A DNA stretch of 64,000 nucleotides from Shimia sp. (GCA_024224295.1 JAAENN010000245.1:1-64000), one strand, 5' to 3'. Shown: positions 36,965 to 46,524, numbered from the stretch's first letter. The notes: generated by a model not told the origin, from the sequence alone. Made by a program: numbers and translations.

Positions 36965-37630
36965 ATGAACCGTCTGTTCCATGTTCCGTTGTCCCCGTTT
37001 TGCCGCAAGGTGCGCCTCGTGATGGGGGAGAAGCGGCTTGAGGTGGAGCTGGTGGAGGAGCGCTATTGGGAGCAGGATCCTGATTTCCTGCGCCGCAATC
37101 CCGCCGCCAAAGTGCCGGTTCTGAAGATGGACGGTAAGATGATGGCGGACAGCAATGCCATCGTTGAATACCTTGAAGAGAAGTATCCCGAGCCGGCTTT
37201 GATGCCGCGAGATCCGGATGGGCGCTATGAAGTGCGGCGGCTTGTGGCGTGGTTTGATGACAAATTCCATCATGAGGTGACCTCAAAGCTGCTGTATGAG
37301 CGGGTCAATCGCAAGCTGATGGGCACAGGCTATCCGGACAGTACCCATGTCAAAGCCGGGGCCAAAGCGATCAAATATCACCTTGATTATATGCACTGGT
37401 TGCTGGATCACCGCCGCTGGTTGGCGGGGGATGTGATGACCCTGGCGGATTTCACGGCGGCGGCGCATTTGAGCGCGCTGGATTACATCAGTGATGTGGA
37501 TTGGAACCGCTCCGCCGTGGTCAAGGATTGGTATGCCACCATCAAGTCCCGTCCGGCGTTCCGGGCTGTGCTGGCAGATCAGGTGCCCGGCTTTCCGCCG
37601 CCTGCGCATTATGCTGATCTGGATTTCTGA
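36965..37630 (+). CDS. Glutathione S-transferase family protein
   Basis: About 221 residues. N-terminal thioredoxin-fold half (RLFHVPLSPFCRKVRLVMGE, NPAAKVPVLKMDG, SNAIVEYLEEKYP) and a helical C-terminal half with DHRRWLAGDVMTLADFTAAAHL, the GST N-capping pattern. GSTs conjugate or reduce electrophiles using glutathione. I use ATG 36965; GTG 36953 is in frame but has no better ribosome site. Confidence 0.88.
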   Translation: MNRLFHVPLSPFCRKVRLVMGEKRLEVELVEERYWEQDPDFLRRNPAAKVPVLKMDGKMMADSNAIVEYLEEKYPEPALMPRDPDGRYEVRRLVAWFDDKFHHEVTSKLLYERVNRKLMGTGYPDSTHVKAGAKAIKYHLDYMHWLLDHRRWLAGDVMTLADFTAAAHLSALDYISDVDWNRSAVVKDWYATIKSRPAFRAVLADQVPGFPPPAHYADLDF

Positions 37631-37638
37631 TCGCGGGC

Positions 37639-37710
37639 GCTGGCAAGGGGGCTGTCTGCGCCCTCGGCCTGACGGCCGCACCCCCAAAGGTATTTCTGGA
37701 CTGAGCAAGC
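37639..37710 (+). repeat. GC-rich intergenic repeat element (copy 1, divergent)
   Basis: Between the GST gene and queG. The 3' part CACCCCCAAAGGTATTTCTGGACTGAGCAAG resembles the tails of the copies near 58358 and 62406, and a GGCCTGACGGCC hairpin lies just before it. Its head lacks the GTGGGGGCCAGCCCCCA core of the other two, so membership is less sure. Confidence 0.5.
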
Positions 37711-37719
37711 GGGGGCGTC

Positions 37720-38757
37720 ATGGCGAATGATCTGACCACCCGCATGAAGGCGGAAGCCGTGGCCATGGGGTTTGATCTGGCCAAAGTGTGTCGTCCAGAT
37801 TCGGTTGGCCATGTGGCGGCTGGTTTGGACGGGTTTCTCGCCAAAGACTACCACGGGCAGATGCAGTGGTTAGAAGCACGTAAGCATTGGCGTTCTGATC
37901 CGTCTGTGCTGTGGCCGGAGGCGCGCTCGGTGATTGTGCTTGGGGAAAGCTACACGCCGGAACATGATCCAACAGCGGTGCATGGAGAGGCAAATCGGGC
38001 GGCGATTTCGGTCTATGCGCAGAATCGCGACTATCATGACACGGTGAAAAAGCGCCTCAAACGGCTGGCGCGGTGGTTGATTGCGGAGACAAGCCCAGAG
38101 ACGGAGGTGAAGGTGTTTGTGGACACAGCGCCGGTGCCGGAGAAGCCTTTGGGGCAAGCTGCCGGGCTTGGTTGGCAGGGCAAACATACCAATCTGGTGA
38201 GTCGTGACCTTGGCTCTTGGTTCTTTATTGGCTCGGTGTTCACCACGCTGAAATTAGACACGGATACAGCGGAAATCGATCATTGCGGATCCTGTCGGGC
38301 CTGTCTGGATGCCTGTCCAACCGATGCTTTCCCAGCGCCGCATCAGATCGATGCACGGCGGTGTATTTCTTATCTGACCATTGAGCATCACGGGCCGGTG
38401 GATGAGGAGTTGCGCGGGTTGATGGGCAACCGGATATATGGCTGTGATGATTGTTTGTCGGCCTGTCCGTGGAACAAGTTTGCCCAGAGTGCGCGGGAGA
38501 TCAAGTATCACGCGCGCGACGAATTGATTGCGCCAAAACTGGCGGATTTGGCTGTGCTGGAAGACGCAGAGTTTCGTACGTTTTTCTCTGGCTCGCCGAT
38601 CAAACGCATTGGGCGCAATCGGTTTGTACGCAATGTGCTGTATGCCATTGGCAATTCCGGGGATGGCGCGTTGAAGTCGGTGGCGCAGGGGCTGTGCGAA
38701 GATCCGGATGACACTGTGGCGGATGCGGCGCGCTGGGCGGTGGAGCGGCTGGGCTGA
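37720..38757 (+). CDS. queG: Epoxyqueuosine reductase
   Basis: 345 residues. Performs the last step of queuosine tRNA modification, using cobalamin and two 4Fe-4S clusters. Catalytic Asp in [14 protein letters not shown] (about 128-141), [13 protein letters not shown], first ferredoxin motif [16 protein letters not shown] and second [20 protein letters not shown]-like C-terminal tail ([16 protein letters not shown]) is present. ATG at 37720; its stop shares one base with the next GST gene. Confidence 0.96.
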   Translation: MANDLTTRMKAEAVAMGFDLAKVCRPDSVGHVAAGLDGFLAKDYHGQMQWLEARKHWRSDPSVLWPEARSVIVLGESYTPEHDPTAVHGEANRAAISVYAQNRDYHDTVKKRLKRLARWLIAETSPETEVKVFVDTAPVPEKPLGQAAGLGWQGKHTNLVSRDLGSWFFIGSVFTTLKLDTDTAEIDHCGSCRACLDACPTDAFPAPHQIDARRCISYLTIEHHGPVDEELRGLMGNRIYGCDDCLSACPWNKFAQSAREIKYHARDELIAPKLADLAVLEDAEFRTFFSGSPIKRIGRNRFVRNVLYAIGNSGDGALKSVAQGLCEDPDDTVADAARWAVERLG

Positions 38758-39407
38758 TGTCTGACGCCGCTGCAACATCGGTCACGCTCTGTGGCTTTGT
38801 GGACAGCATTTACACACAGGTGGTGCGGATGGCGCTGACGGCAAAAGCGGTGCCGTATGAGCTGCAGCATGAAGATCCTTTTGAGACGTCGGCGGCCGGA
38901 TCACATCCGTTTGGGCGGGTGCCGGTGCTGAAGCATGGGGCGTTTACGCTTTATGAGACGGGCGCCATCACGCGCTATATTGAGCGGGCATTTTCGGGCG
39001 TGTGCCTTGTACCGGACGCGGCCACATCGCTGGCGCGGATGGATCAGGTGATCGCGATGGCCGACAATTACGCCTATTGGCCGATGGTGCGGCAGGCCTA
39101 TGCCCATGGGGTTGTGCGCCCGCAGGCCGGTGTCATCTCGGATATGGCGCAGGTGGATGCCGGGCTGGCCGCGGCGGATCCGGTGCTGGCGCAGTTGGAC
39201 CACATTGCAACGGAAGGGCATGTGCTCAACGGGTTGCGGATCACTTTGGCGGATTGTCAGTTGGCACCGATGGTGGCCGCTTTGGCACAGCTGCCCGCGG
39301 GGCGTGCGCAGATTGCGCGCCATTGGGCTTTGAACAGCTGGCTGAATTGGATCAGCCACAGCCGGGTGTTTCGACAGGCCGTTCCTGAAGCGGCAGGCTT
39401 GACGTAG
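38757..39407 (+). CDS. Glutathione S-transferase family protein
   Basis: 216 residues with a TLCGFVDSIYTQVVRMALTAKAVPYEL start, PFGRVPVLKHGAFTLYETGAITRYIE in the glutathione site, and an all-helical C-terminal half. Similar fold to the GST upstream, but diverged sequence. TGATG coupling with queG suggests co-translation. Substrate unknown. Confidence 0.85.
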   Translation: MSDAAATSVTLCGFVDSIYTQVVRMALTAKAVPYELQHEDPFETSAAGSHPFGRVPVLKHGAFTLYETGAITRYIERAFSGVCLVPDAATSLARMDQVIAMADNYAYWPMVRQAYAHGVVRPQAGVISDMAQVDAGLAAADPVLAQLDHIATEGHVLNGLRITLADCQLAPMVAALAQLPAGRAQIARHWALNSWLNWISHSRVFRQAVPEAAGLT

Positions 39408-39458
39408 GCTATTTGGGCGCGCGGCGCAGGAGAGGATTTTTGGAGTGGTGGGTGTCGG

Positions 39459-39875
39459 ATGATTGGCTATGTTTGTGTGGGCGCCGACGATCTGAATGGG
39501 GCGCAGCGGTTTTATTCGGCGTTTTTGCCAGCGCTGGGCTATGGGCTGAAAGTGGGTCCGGAAGGGTTGAGCTATGGGCTGCCGGTGCCGGAGGGCACGC
39601 GGCCGGTCTTACCCGATTTTTATGTCAAGCCGCCGTTTGACGGCCAAGCGGCTGGTGCGGGCAACGGCAACATGGTTGCGTTTGAAGCGCAGGATCAGGC
39701 GCAGGTGCGGGCGCTGCACGCCGCGGCACTTGGCGCAGGGGGGCGCGATGAAGGGCAGCCGGGATTTCGCGCTGACTATGGACCACGGTTTTACGTGGGG
39801 TATCTGCGTGACCCCCAAGGCAATAAGATCGCACTTTATTCCAGCAACCCGGACGACCCGAGCAGAGACGGGTAG
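39459..39875 (+). CDS. VOC-family (glyoxalase/bleomycin-resistance fold) protein
   Basis: 138 residues with VOC repeats: GYVCVGADDLNGAQRFYSAFLPALGY at the start and YGPRFYVGYLRDPQGNKIALY at the end. Metal-dependent lyase, isomerase or dioxygenase functions are possible; none can be assigned. Ends 95 bp before the convergent msrA, with a hairpin between. Confidence 0.8.
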   Translation: MIGYVCVGADDLNGAQRFYSAFLPALGYGLKVGPEGLSYGLPVPEGTRPVLPDFYVKPPFDGQAAGAGNGNMVAFEAQDQAQVRALHAAALGAGGRDEGQPGFRADYGPRFYVGYLRDPQGNKIALYSSNPDDPSRDG

Positions 39876-39942
39876 CGGCGCCGTTTGGCGGAGGGCGTGA
39901 TCATGCACACAGCGGTGCGGAGGCGGACCTTGTGAGGCAGGC

Positions 39943-39962
39943 GGCAGGCGCGAACGCCTGCC
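39943..39962. terminator. Hairpin between convergent VOC and msrA genes
   Basis: GGCAGGCG and CGCCTGCC form an 8-bp stem with a CGAA tetraloop, 7 bp beyond the msrA stop. U-tracts are poor on both strands, so a bidirectional terminator is likely but not certain. Confidence 0.5.
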
Positions 39963-39969
39963 TGTTGGC

Positions 39970-40470
39970 TTATCCGTTGCGTTTGGGCAGAACCCAATCG
40001 GGGCGGGCGAAGTGGCAGGTGTAGCCGCCAAGGTTCTTTTCCAGATAGTCCTGATGATATTCTTCCGCCTGCCAGAAATCACTGACCAGCTCGACTTCGG
40101 TCACCACCTTGCCGGGCCAGAGGCCGGAGGCGTCCACGTCTTTGATGGTGTCTTCGGCCACCGCCTTTTGATCGGCGTCGGTGTAGTAAATCGCGGAGCG
40201 GTAAGAGGTGCCGCGGTCGTTGCCCTGACGGTTAGGCGTGGTGGGGTCGTGGATCTGGAAGAAGAATTCCAAAAGCTTGCGATACGATGTTTTTGAGGGA
40301 TCAAAAGTGATCTCGATCGCCTCGGCGTGGGTGCCGTGGTTTTGATATGTCGCGTTTGGGACGTCGCCGCCGGTGTAGCCAACACGGGTGGCCAAAACAC
40401 CGTCCATTTTGCGGATCAGATCTTCCATGCCCCAAAAACAGCCGCCTGCCAGAACTGCGCGTTCGCTCAT
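39970..40470 (-). CDS. msrA: Peptide-methionine (S)-S-oxide reductase
   Basis: 166 residues. Repairs oxidised methionine (S-form). Catalytic Cys11 in [10 protein letters not shown], with [20 protein letters not shown] and [16 protein letters not shown], diagnostic of MsrA. No signal peptide; cytoplasmic. Overlaps the end of msrB by 4 bases, so the two are made together. Confidence 0.96.
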   Translation of the reverse strand: MSERAVLAGGCFWGMEDLIRKMDGVLATRVGYTGGDVPNATYQNHGTHAEAIEITFDPSKTSYRKLLEFFFQIHDPTTPNRQGNDRGTSYRSAIYYTDADQKAVAEDTIKDVDASGLWPGKVVTEVELVSDFWQAEEYHQDYLEKNLGGYTCHFARPDWVLPKRNG

Positions 40471-40919
40471 TGGTCGATCTCCTCTACTTGATCAAGAAAG
40501 GCGCCGTAGCCCTCGGCCTCCATATCGTTGCGGTGCACAAACCGTAGGGAGGCGGAGTTGATGCAGTAGCGCAGCCCGCCGCGGTCCTGCGGACCGTCGG
40601 GGAAGACGTGGCCAAGATGGCTGTCGCCGTGTTTGGAACGCACTTCGGTGCGAATCATACCCGCAGTGGCGTCATGGTGTTCGGTGACATGAGCGGTCTC
40701 AATTGGCTTTGTGAAGCTGGGCCAGCCGCAGCCGCTTTCGTATTTGTCAGAGCTGGCAAACAGCGGCTCGCCTGAGACCACATCGACATAAATGCCGGGC
40801 TCTTTGTTGTAGAGCAGCTTGCCGGAGCCGGGGCGTTCGGTGCCGTTTTCCTGAGTGACCCAGAATTGCTCATCGGTGAGGGTGGCGATCACATCGGTAT
40901 CGCGGGTGTATTTGGTCAT
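40467..40919 (-). CDS. msrB: Peptide-methionine (R)-S-oxide reductase
   Basis: 150 residues from ATG 40919, with AAGGAG upstream; the extension to 41009 is rejected. Motifs: [32 protein letters not shown], and the catalytic Cys in [11 protein letters not shown]. The four zinc Cys of many MsrB proteins are absent (the second pair reads RSKHGDSH), so it is the zinc-free type. Forms an operon with msrA. Confidence 0.95.
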   Translation of the reverse strand: MTKYTRDTDVIATLTDEQFWVTQENGTERPGSGKLLYNKEPGIYVDVVSGEPLFASSDKYESGCGWPSFTKPIETAHVTEHHDATAGMIRTEVRSKHGDSHLGHVFPDGPQDRGGLRYCINSASLRFVHRNDMEAEGYGAFLDQVEEIDQ

Positions 40920-41051
40920 GCGCGTCTCCTTCCCTGATCTCGTCGTGCTGATCAGTGTCCTGTGTTCAGGCATATGGGAGGATACGGGGGTTTGAAAAGA
41001 GGGGATCACGCCGACGTGTCGCGGTGCAACATTTGGCGTGATCCGGAAAGC

Positions 41052-41459
41052 TTAGGCCGTGGCGGCGGTGAGGGCGGTGTCCAAGAGTGCTTTGATCTTG
41101 GATTTGTTGGTGCCTGCAACGATGCGGCCGAGTTCCTGATTGCCTTTGAGCACCACCAAAGTGGAGCGGCGTGGGATCTTTAGCGCGCGAGAAAGATCGG
41201 AATTACTGTGCTGATCCCAGTCGACATTGATGAAAGTGATGGCGTTGCCGTAGGCGGGGTTGGATTGTTTGAGCGCGTTGATGGCGCGTTCTTGTGCGGC
41301 GCAGGTGGTGCACCACTCGGTTTTGAAATCCAGGAACACAGTATCGCCAGCAGCGAGGTGTTTTTTGACCAGGCCCGGGGTGTAGTCGGTGGCGGCGCGG
41401 GCGGCCATGGGCAGGGCCAGCGTGGCGGCGGCAGAAGCGAGGAAGGTGCGACGGTGCAT
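41052..41459 (-). CDS. Periplasmic thioredoxin-like protein
   Basis: 135 residues from ATG 41459, preceded by AAGGAGTT; the in-frame extension to 41789 overlaps ccdA and is rejected. Tat-like or Sec signal (MHRRTFLASAAATLALPMAARA). Redox site CTTC in TEWCTTCAAQERA, and a TFINVDWDQHS thioredoxin strand. With the upstream CcdA it probably forms a split DsbD-like route sending electrons to the periplasm. Confidence 0.88.
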   Translation of the reverse strand: MHRRTFLASAAATLALPMAARAATDYTPGLVKKHLAAGDTVFLDFKTEWCTTCAAQERAINALKQSNPAYGNAITFINVDWDQHSNSDLSRALKIPRRSTLVVLKGNQELGRIVAGTNKSKIKALLDTALTAATA

Positions 41460-41473
41460 GAGGGGAACTCCTT

Positions 41474-42187
41474 TTAAAGGGCAACAGAGAGATCGAGCAG
41501 CCAGGGGGGCAGGACACCCAAGAGCCAGATTTCGATCATGTGGTGAACGTTGAAAAATAGCGCGAGGCCGGTGAGGAAGAAGACGCCGCCTAGGATGGGA
41601 CGCGATTTTGCGGCGATGGCGCGGAGGGTGGCTTGGTGTTTGCCAAGCGCCGAGCGGGCGCCGTAGCCGAGACCTAGGATCAAGGTGGAGACGCCGGCGG
41701 CAAAGGCGATCATGATGACGGTGGCATGGGTGAGGCTTTCGCCTTGAGACGCGAGCGCGATTGCGCCACCCAGTGTTGGCCCGATGCAAGGGGACCAGAC
41801 GAGGCCGAGCAGCAGGCCGCCGAGGAATTGGCCCTGAAGGCTGGTGTGGTCCACCGCGTTGAGCGTGCTATCTGCGGAAGCGGCCATGCCTGCGGTGGCA
41901 GTCGAAAAGGCGGTGCTGAACTGCGGGACCAGAAGGACGGCGCCGAAGCCCATCATCAGGATCGCCCCGGCTTTGGAGAGCGTTTCCGGTGTCAGGCCAA
42001 CGGCGTGGCCAAAGACAGTGACGGCCATGCCAAACACAACAAAGCTAAGGCTCATGCCGAGGGCCAAAACAGCTGGGCCATGGCGGGAGGCTTGCAGCGC
42101 GCTGGTCAGCACGATGGGCAGAACCGGCACCACGCAGGGGTTGATCAGGGTCAGCAGACCCGCGCCATATGCAAAAAGGTATTCCAT
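41474..42187 (-). CDS. ccdA: CcdA/DsbD-like cytochrome c biogenesis membrane protein
   Basis: 237 residues with about six TMs. The two redox Cys pass electrons across the membrane: NPCVVPVLP (near residue 18) and WSPCIGPTLGG (near 133). Length and motifs match CcdA. Lies 14 bp upstream of the thioredoxin-like gene. Could serve c-type cytochrome maturation or periplasmic repair. Confidence 0.92.
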   Translation of the reverse strand: MEYLFAYGAGLLTLINPCVVPVLPIVLTSALQASRHGPAVLALGMSLSFVVFGMAVTVFGHAVGLTPETLSKAGAILMMGFGAVLLVPQFSTAFSTATAGMAASADSTLNAVDHTSLQGQFLGGLLLGLVWSPCIGPTLGGAIALASQGESLTHATVIMIAFAAGVSTLILGLGYGARSALGKHQATLRAIAAKSRPILGGVFFLTGLALFFNVHHMIEIWLLGVLPPWLLDLSVAL

Positions 42188-42244
42188 GGCTTCTTTGTGC
42201 CAACAGCAGCGGGCCGTGTCATGTCAAACAGCGGTGACGCGGGA

Positions 42245-43120
42245 TCACTTGGCCGTGTGCGATTGTTTCGACAGTTGCACGGCAAGGATGCCGGCGCAGA
42301 TCACGGCGACGCCGATGATGTCCCAAAATCCGAGCTTTTCACCAAGAATCATGGCCGCGATAGCGACGCCGAAGAAGGGGTTGAGGAAGTGGAATGTGGC
42401 GGCTTTCACTGCCCCAATGCGGGCGACAAGCGCAAACCAGATCCAGGTGGCGAAGAGGCCTGGTGCCACAATGGTGTAGATGAAGGCGGTCAGCATTTTG
42501 GGGTTCCAGTTGACTGTCCAGGTTTCAAACACCAGCGAAGCAAAAAAGAGCGTGATCGCACCGACGTACATTTGCAGGCCGACGATCATGATGACGTTGC
42601 CGCCGGAGGAGGCGTTCCGTACGGCAAGCGTGGCAATGGCCAAGGCAGTTGCGCCAATGACGCAGAGGAGCACGCCAAAGAGGTCAACGCCGTTGCTGAG
42701 CCGCCCTGCCATGATCAGGAGCACGCCGCCGAAGCCGACGATGAGGCCGATGGAGCCCATGGGGCTGAGCTTTTCGCCTTTGGCGGCCCACCCGAGCAAT
42801 GCGACGATCAAGGGCATGGTGGAGGCAATGATAGAGGCGAGGGAGGCCTCGATGGTGGTCATCGCAGTAAAGTTCAGGCCCAAGTAGAGCGCGTTTTGGC
42901 AGAGGCCAAAGAGGATGGTGGCGCGCCATTGCGCGGGTGTCAGGTGCCAGGATTGCCCCAAAGCACGGGCGATGATCACGCCGATGGTGCCTGCGATGGC
43001 AAAGCGCAACGAGGAGATCATCAAAGGCGGCGCATCAGCCACAATGATGCGTGCGGAGGTGAAAGCAGAGGACCAGATCAGGGCAAAGAGCAGCCCCATG
43101 CCAAGTGCGCGGATATCCAT
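42245..43120 (-). CDS. DMT-superfamily (EamA) metabolite exporter
   Basis: 291 residues from ATG 43120 with GAGG upstream; the extension to 43195 lacks support. Ten predicted TMs in two EamA repeats: LGMGLLFALIWSSAFTSARI at the start and FATWIWFALVARIGAVKAATFHFLNPFFGVAIA in the second. Substrate unknown; possibly an amino acid or a toxic metabolite. Confidence 0.9.
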   Translation of the reverse strand: MDIRALGMGLLFALIWSSAFTSARIIVADAPPLMISSLRFAIAGTIGVIIARALGQSWHLTPAQWRATILFGLCQNALYLGLNFTAMTTIEASLASIIASTMPLIVALLGWAAKGEKLSPMGSIGLIVGFGGVLLIMAGRLSNGVDLFGVLLCVIGATALAIATLAVRNASSGGNVIMIVGLQMYVGAITLFFASLVFETWTVNWNPKMLTAFIYTIVAPGLFATWIWFALVARIGAVKAATFHFLNPFFGVAIAAMILGEKLGFWDIIGVAVICAGILAVQLSKQSHTAK

Positions 43121-43210
43121 GATGCCTGCCTCAAGTGATTGCTTTGTGAAGGTGTTCTCTGGCGCGAGGTAAACGCATGTCTCGCCGGGTTGCAAGCGGC
43201 GGTTTAGCGA

Positions 43211-44275
43211 TCAGGCCTCGGCGCGTTTGAGGAGGCCGCGCAGGCCACGGCGACGGCGTTCACGTTTTTGCGGATCAAGCGGGAAGAAGGCGTCCACGAC
43301 GATGTAGGCTATGAGGACGAAGATCAGCGCATTGCCGATTTGCACAAGGCGGTCGATCATTTTTACATCTGCGTCTTTGCCAAAGGGGGCGATGGAACCG
43401 CCAAACAAGATCACGGTGGTGGTGAGGGCGGTGCCGCCCATCGAGGCATCCGGTCGGTCAGAGATGAACCAGTAGGACAGCAGGAAAGCGGCCACGGCAA
43501 AGACGAGCAACGCGGTCAGCATCAAGGGCGCGATGACCGTGAGTTCGTAGCAGGCAATGGCGACAAGACCGCCAATGAAGTTGGCCTTCATCATATTTTT
43601 GGCCACAACCGGACCGGCAGCTGTTGCGGTGGAGAGTTGTTGGGACAAGATGGCGACAAAGAGGAGCGTCACGAGAGCGCCGCTGCCAATCAGGTAGAAG
43701 TAGATCGCAAAGGGGATCGTGACCAGCGACATGCGCAGCACCAACCGGTTGGGATCATAATGCGGCGCGTCGGGTTTGGCCGCTGCTGCAACACCTTGCG
43801 GCGTGGGCGGGAAAAAGTGGAACATCGCCACGGTCCAGAGCCACGCCAACACAAGGTTGAGGGGGATCCAGATCACCAAAATCAGCGCGAGGTCTTGGGA
43901 TGTGAGCACCAGAGTTGGCAGCATCAATGCCGCCATAAGGGCCAGCACGACGCTGAGTATGCCCGCACCCTTGGTAGACCAATAGAAACAGGTTGCGACA
44001 GCCAGCGCGAGCGCCATGAGGAAGGCCACGGGGTATGGCGCAAGCGCGGTGGAGAACACCCAAGACGCGACCAGAAACACCACCGCCTGCCGGAACAACG
44101 TGCGGATGGCGACGGGCGGCATTGGACCGGGAGCCTGCAGGAACAGCACCACAAACACGGTGCAAATAGTGGCCAGCGGCCAGCCGATCAGAATGGCGAG
44201 GGCAAAGCTGCCGGACACGCCGATTGCCAACCGCAAGCCGCGTCGTTCCAGGGCTGGGCTGGCCTCAGTAGGCAT
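43211..44275 (-). CDS. DUF2955/FUSC-like inner-membrane protein
   Basis: 354 residues with about 10 hydrophobic segments in two blocks separated by a basic loop (about 170-185). The layout resembles the FUSC/AaeB and DUF2955 group of efflux proteins. The C-terminus is strongly basic (RERRRRGLRGLLKR). Overlaps the HlyD gene by 11 bases; that periplasmic adaptor is the usual partner of this class. Substrate unknown. Confidence 0.75.
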   Translation of the reverse strand: MPTEASPALERRGLRLAIGVSGSFALAILIGWPLATICTVFVVLFLQAPGPMPPVAIRTLFRQAVVFLVASWVFSTALAPYPVAFLMALALAVATCFYWSTKGAGILSVVLALMAALMLPTLVLTSQDLALILVIWIPLNLVLAWLWTVAMFHFFPPTPQGVAAAAKPDAPHYDPNRLVLRMSLVTIPFAIYFYLIGSGALVTLLFVAILSQQLSTATAAGPVVAKNMMKANFIGGLVAIACYELTVIAPLMLTALLVFAVAAFLLSYWFISDRPDASMGGTALTTTVILFGGSIAPFGKDADVKMIDRLVQIGNALIFVLIAYIVVDAFFPLDPQKRERRRRGLRGLLKRAEA

Positions 44276-45329
44276 AAGACAGCCAGGACACCATTTTGAT
44301 GTACACGCGGCCGACCAGATTCAAGAAAGTATTGTCGTTGGTGTAGACAATCACATCGGCCTGCCCATTTACGTTGAAGCGTACGTCATCCGTTTCGTCA
44401 CCCTCGGTGTAGCCTGGCAGAATGATGCGCAAGGCAAAACGTTGCGGATCGCGCAGCCAGCCGTTGGCGCGAGGAATTTCGGTGGCCTCACCAGGCTTGC
44501 TTTTGGTGCCGTCCGAACTTGCGGCGCTCAGGCTGGCGACCTCCCCTTTGAAGATTTTGCCGGGATGCATGTCGAGCACTACATCCACCGGATCACCTTT
44601 CTTGATGTTGCCGAGGTTGTTTTCGGTCAGGTAAGCCTCGACCCAAACATTGGTCGCATCGATGAAAGTCATCAGGCTTTGGCCTGATTTGGCGTAGTTG
44701 CCCTCAGCGATGTCCAGATCAGAGAGCACGCCGCGGGCAGGGGCTTCGAGCGCTGTCCAGCTGAGTTTCAACTCGGCATCTGCAAGTTTGGCCAAGGCGG
44801 CCTGAATACGCGGGTTGTCTTCGCCGGTGCTGCCAAGGGCTTTCTGTTCACTTTCTAGGTCGGCCTGAGCTTGCTCCAGCTCGGATTCTGCATCGGCCAG
44901 ACGGCGCCGGGCCTCATCCGCTTTAGCAACAGCGATCAGGCCTTTTTCTTCCAGTTCAAACACTCGGGCAGATTGCAGGCGCTCGGTTTCCAGATCGGTT
45001 TGCGCACGGGTGACGCGGGTTTGCGCGCTGCTGACATCGGCGCTGTCGGCACCCACGTCTTGAGTGGCTCGTTCCAGATCCGCCTCGGCGCTTTGTTTTT
45101 GGATTTCGAACTGACGTGAATCGATGCGGGCAATCACGGTGCCAGCTTCGACAATTTCACCGTTTTCTGCGTTGATCTCAATCATAGTGCCAGACACCTG
45201 GGGGGTGACTGGTGTGATGATGGCTTTAACACGGGCGTTGGAGGTGAACGGCGTGATGCGATCTGCTGCAAGATACCAGGATACCACTATGAAGAGGAGA
45301 GCAAGGATGCTCCAAAACGTACGCTTCAT
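44265..45329 (-). CDS. HlyD/EmrA-family periplasmic adaptor (membrane-fusion protein)
   Basis: 354 residues with an N-terminal anchor (about 5-24), a biotinyl-lipoyl hybrid (VSGTMIEINAENGEIVEAGTVIARID), a long alpha-helical hairpin about 75-175, and a barrel domain with VDVVLDMHPGKIFKGEVASLS. Links inner and outer membrane in efflux systems. Four-base overlap with the AI-2E gene upstream and 11 with DUF2955 downstream. An outer-membrane channel is not encoded nearby. Confidence 0.9.
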   Translation of the reverse strand: MKRTFWSILALLFIVVSWYLAADRITPFTSNARVKAIITPVTPQVSGTMIEINAENGEIVEAGTVIARIDSRQFEIQKQSAEADLERATQDVGADSADVSSAQTRVTRAQTDLETERLQSARVFELEEKGLIAVAKADEARRRLADAESELEQAQADLESEQKALGSTGEDNPRIQAALAKLADAELKLSWTALEAPARGVLSDLDIAEGNYAKSGQSLMTFIDATNVWVEAYLTENNLGNIKKGDPVDVVLDMHPGKIFKGEVASLSAASSDGTKSKPGEATEIPRANGWLRDPQRFALRIILPGYTEGDETDDVRFNVNGQADVIVYTNDNTFLNLVGRVYIKMVSWLSYAY

Positions 45330-46411
45330 TGGCGGGCTTCCTCTAGTGCTTCGGCATCCGCTTCGATTTCCTCAGCCACCTCCGCGTCCATCCAAGCAAT
45401 AACAAGTTCGTAGAATACGGACAGGATTACTGGCCCAACAAAAATACCGATCAAGCCGCCGGAAAGCACGCCGCCAATCACACCCACCAGGATCACTAAG
45501 ATTGGTGTGTGGAGACCTTTTGCAATGAAGATCGGGCGCAGGAAGTTGTCCATCAACATCAGCGGAATCATAATGGCGGTGAACAGGAGCGCGGCGCTGG
45601 TTCCCATTGACCCCCAAGCCCAGATCACCAGCGGGATCACAACGATGGTTGGGCCAACCTGAATGATGCCGAGGATCAGTACGACAACGGCCAATGGACC
45701 AGCGGCCTCAATGCCAAAGAGCATCATGACAACGCCCATGAGGCCCGCTTGCAGAGCGGCCACGCCCAATACGCCGCGCGACACATTGCGTACGGTGGCG
45801 GCAGCCATGTCTACAAATTCGCCGCCCTTGGGCGCAAAGACGCGGTTGCCAAATTTTTGCACCATATCGCCGAGTTTTGGCCCGGGGGAGAGCATCATGC
45901 CCATGACAATCACAGAGAGTGCCATGGCCAGCAATTGGAAGCTCAGCCCCGCAACTGCGCCACCGATGGTGGAGGCAAAACCCAACACCACATCGCCATA
46001 GCGCTCCAGCGCGAGGGCGAGGTTGTTGTTGAACAAGTTCCAGATTTCGGTGGCTTTGGGACCAACAAGCGCGATCTCGCTGAGCCCTTCAGGGGCTGGC
46101 GGTAAATCAAGCTTGCCAGTTTGAAGTTTGTCGCTGAGGTCGTTGAAGTGGGCAAAAAAGCTGCTGACTGAAGCCCAGAGCGGGCCAATCGTGAGGCCAA
46201 ATCCTAAGAGTGTGATCAGGGTCGAGGCCAACCCACGACGGCCGCCGAGTTTGGCGGAGAGCCAGTCGAAAAGAGGGTAGATTGCGACGGCCAGAATGAT
46301 GGCCCAGACCACAATGCCGGAGAGCGGCAGGATGATGGTGAAAGCCGCAAAGGCAAACACGCCAAGAAACAGTAGCCGTATACCAAGATCGATCAATCGT
46401 CTTTCATCCAT
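45326..46411 (-). CDS. AI-2E/PerM-family transporter
   Basis: 361 residues, about eight TMs, with the typical family order: N-terminal TMs (IILPLSGIVVWAIILAVAIYPLFDWL), a cytoplasmic/periplasmic region about 90-140, then a TM-rich C-terminal half including the ILGIIQVGPTIVVIP and GGVLSGGLIGIFVGPVIL segments. Family members are called AI-2 exporters or Na+/H+ antiporters; the real substrate here is unknown. First gene of the three-gene membrane operon. Confidence 0.88.
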   Translation of the reverse strand: MDERRLIDLGIRLLFLGVFAFAAFTIILPLSGIVVWAIILAVAIYPLFDWLSAKLGGRRGLASTLITLLGFGLTIGPLWASVSSFFAHFNDLSDKLQTGKLDLPPAPEGLSEIALVGPKATEIWNLFNNNLALALERYGDVVLGFASTIGGAVAGLSFQLLAMALSVIVMGMMLSPGPKLGDMVQKFGNRVFAPKGGEFVDMAAATVRNVSRGVLGVAALQAGLMGVVMMLFGIEAAGPLAVVVLILGIIQVGPTIVVIPLVIWAWGSMGTSAALLFTAIMIPLMLMDNFLRPIFIAKGLHTPILVILVGVIGGVLSGGLIGIFVGPVILSVFYELVIAWMDAEVAEEIEADAEALEEARQ

Positions 46412-46524
46412 CGTGAATACTTCCCTTATTGTTCAAATTCCGCTTAGGCTGGCCGAGTATTTGTGGCTTATGCGGTTGTTATGAGGGCATCTTTGCACAG
46501 CCTGAGGTGATTTGAGGACAAAAA

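Noticed and set aside
41726-43138. Plus-strand frame of 470 codons across ccdA and the DMT gene
   Set aside because: Crosses two real genes on the other strand and is Asp/Gly/His-rich without motifs.
43268-44299. Plus-strand frame of 343 codons over the DUF2955 gene
   Set aside because: Hydrophilic, repetitive shadow of a membrane protein on the other strand.
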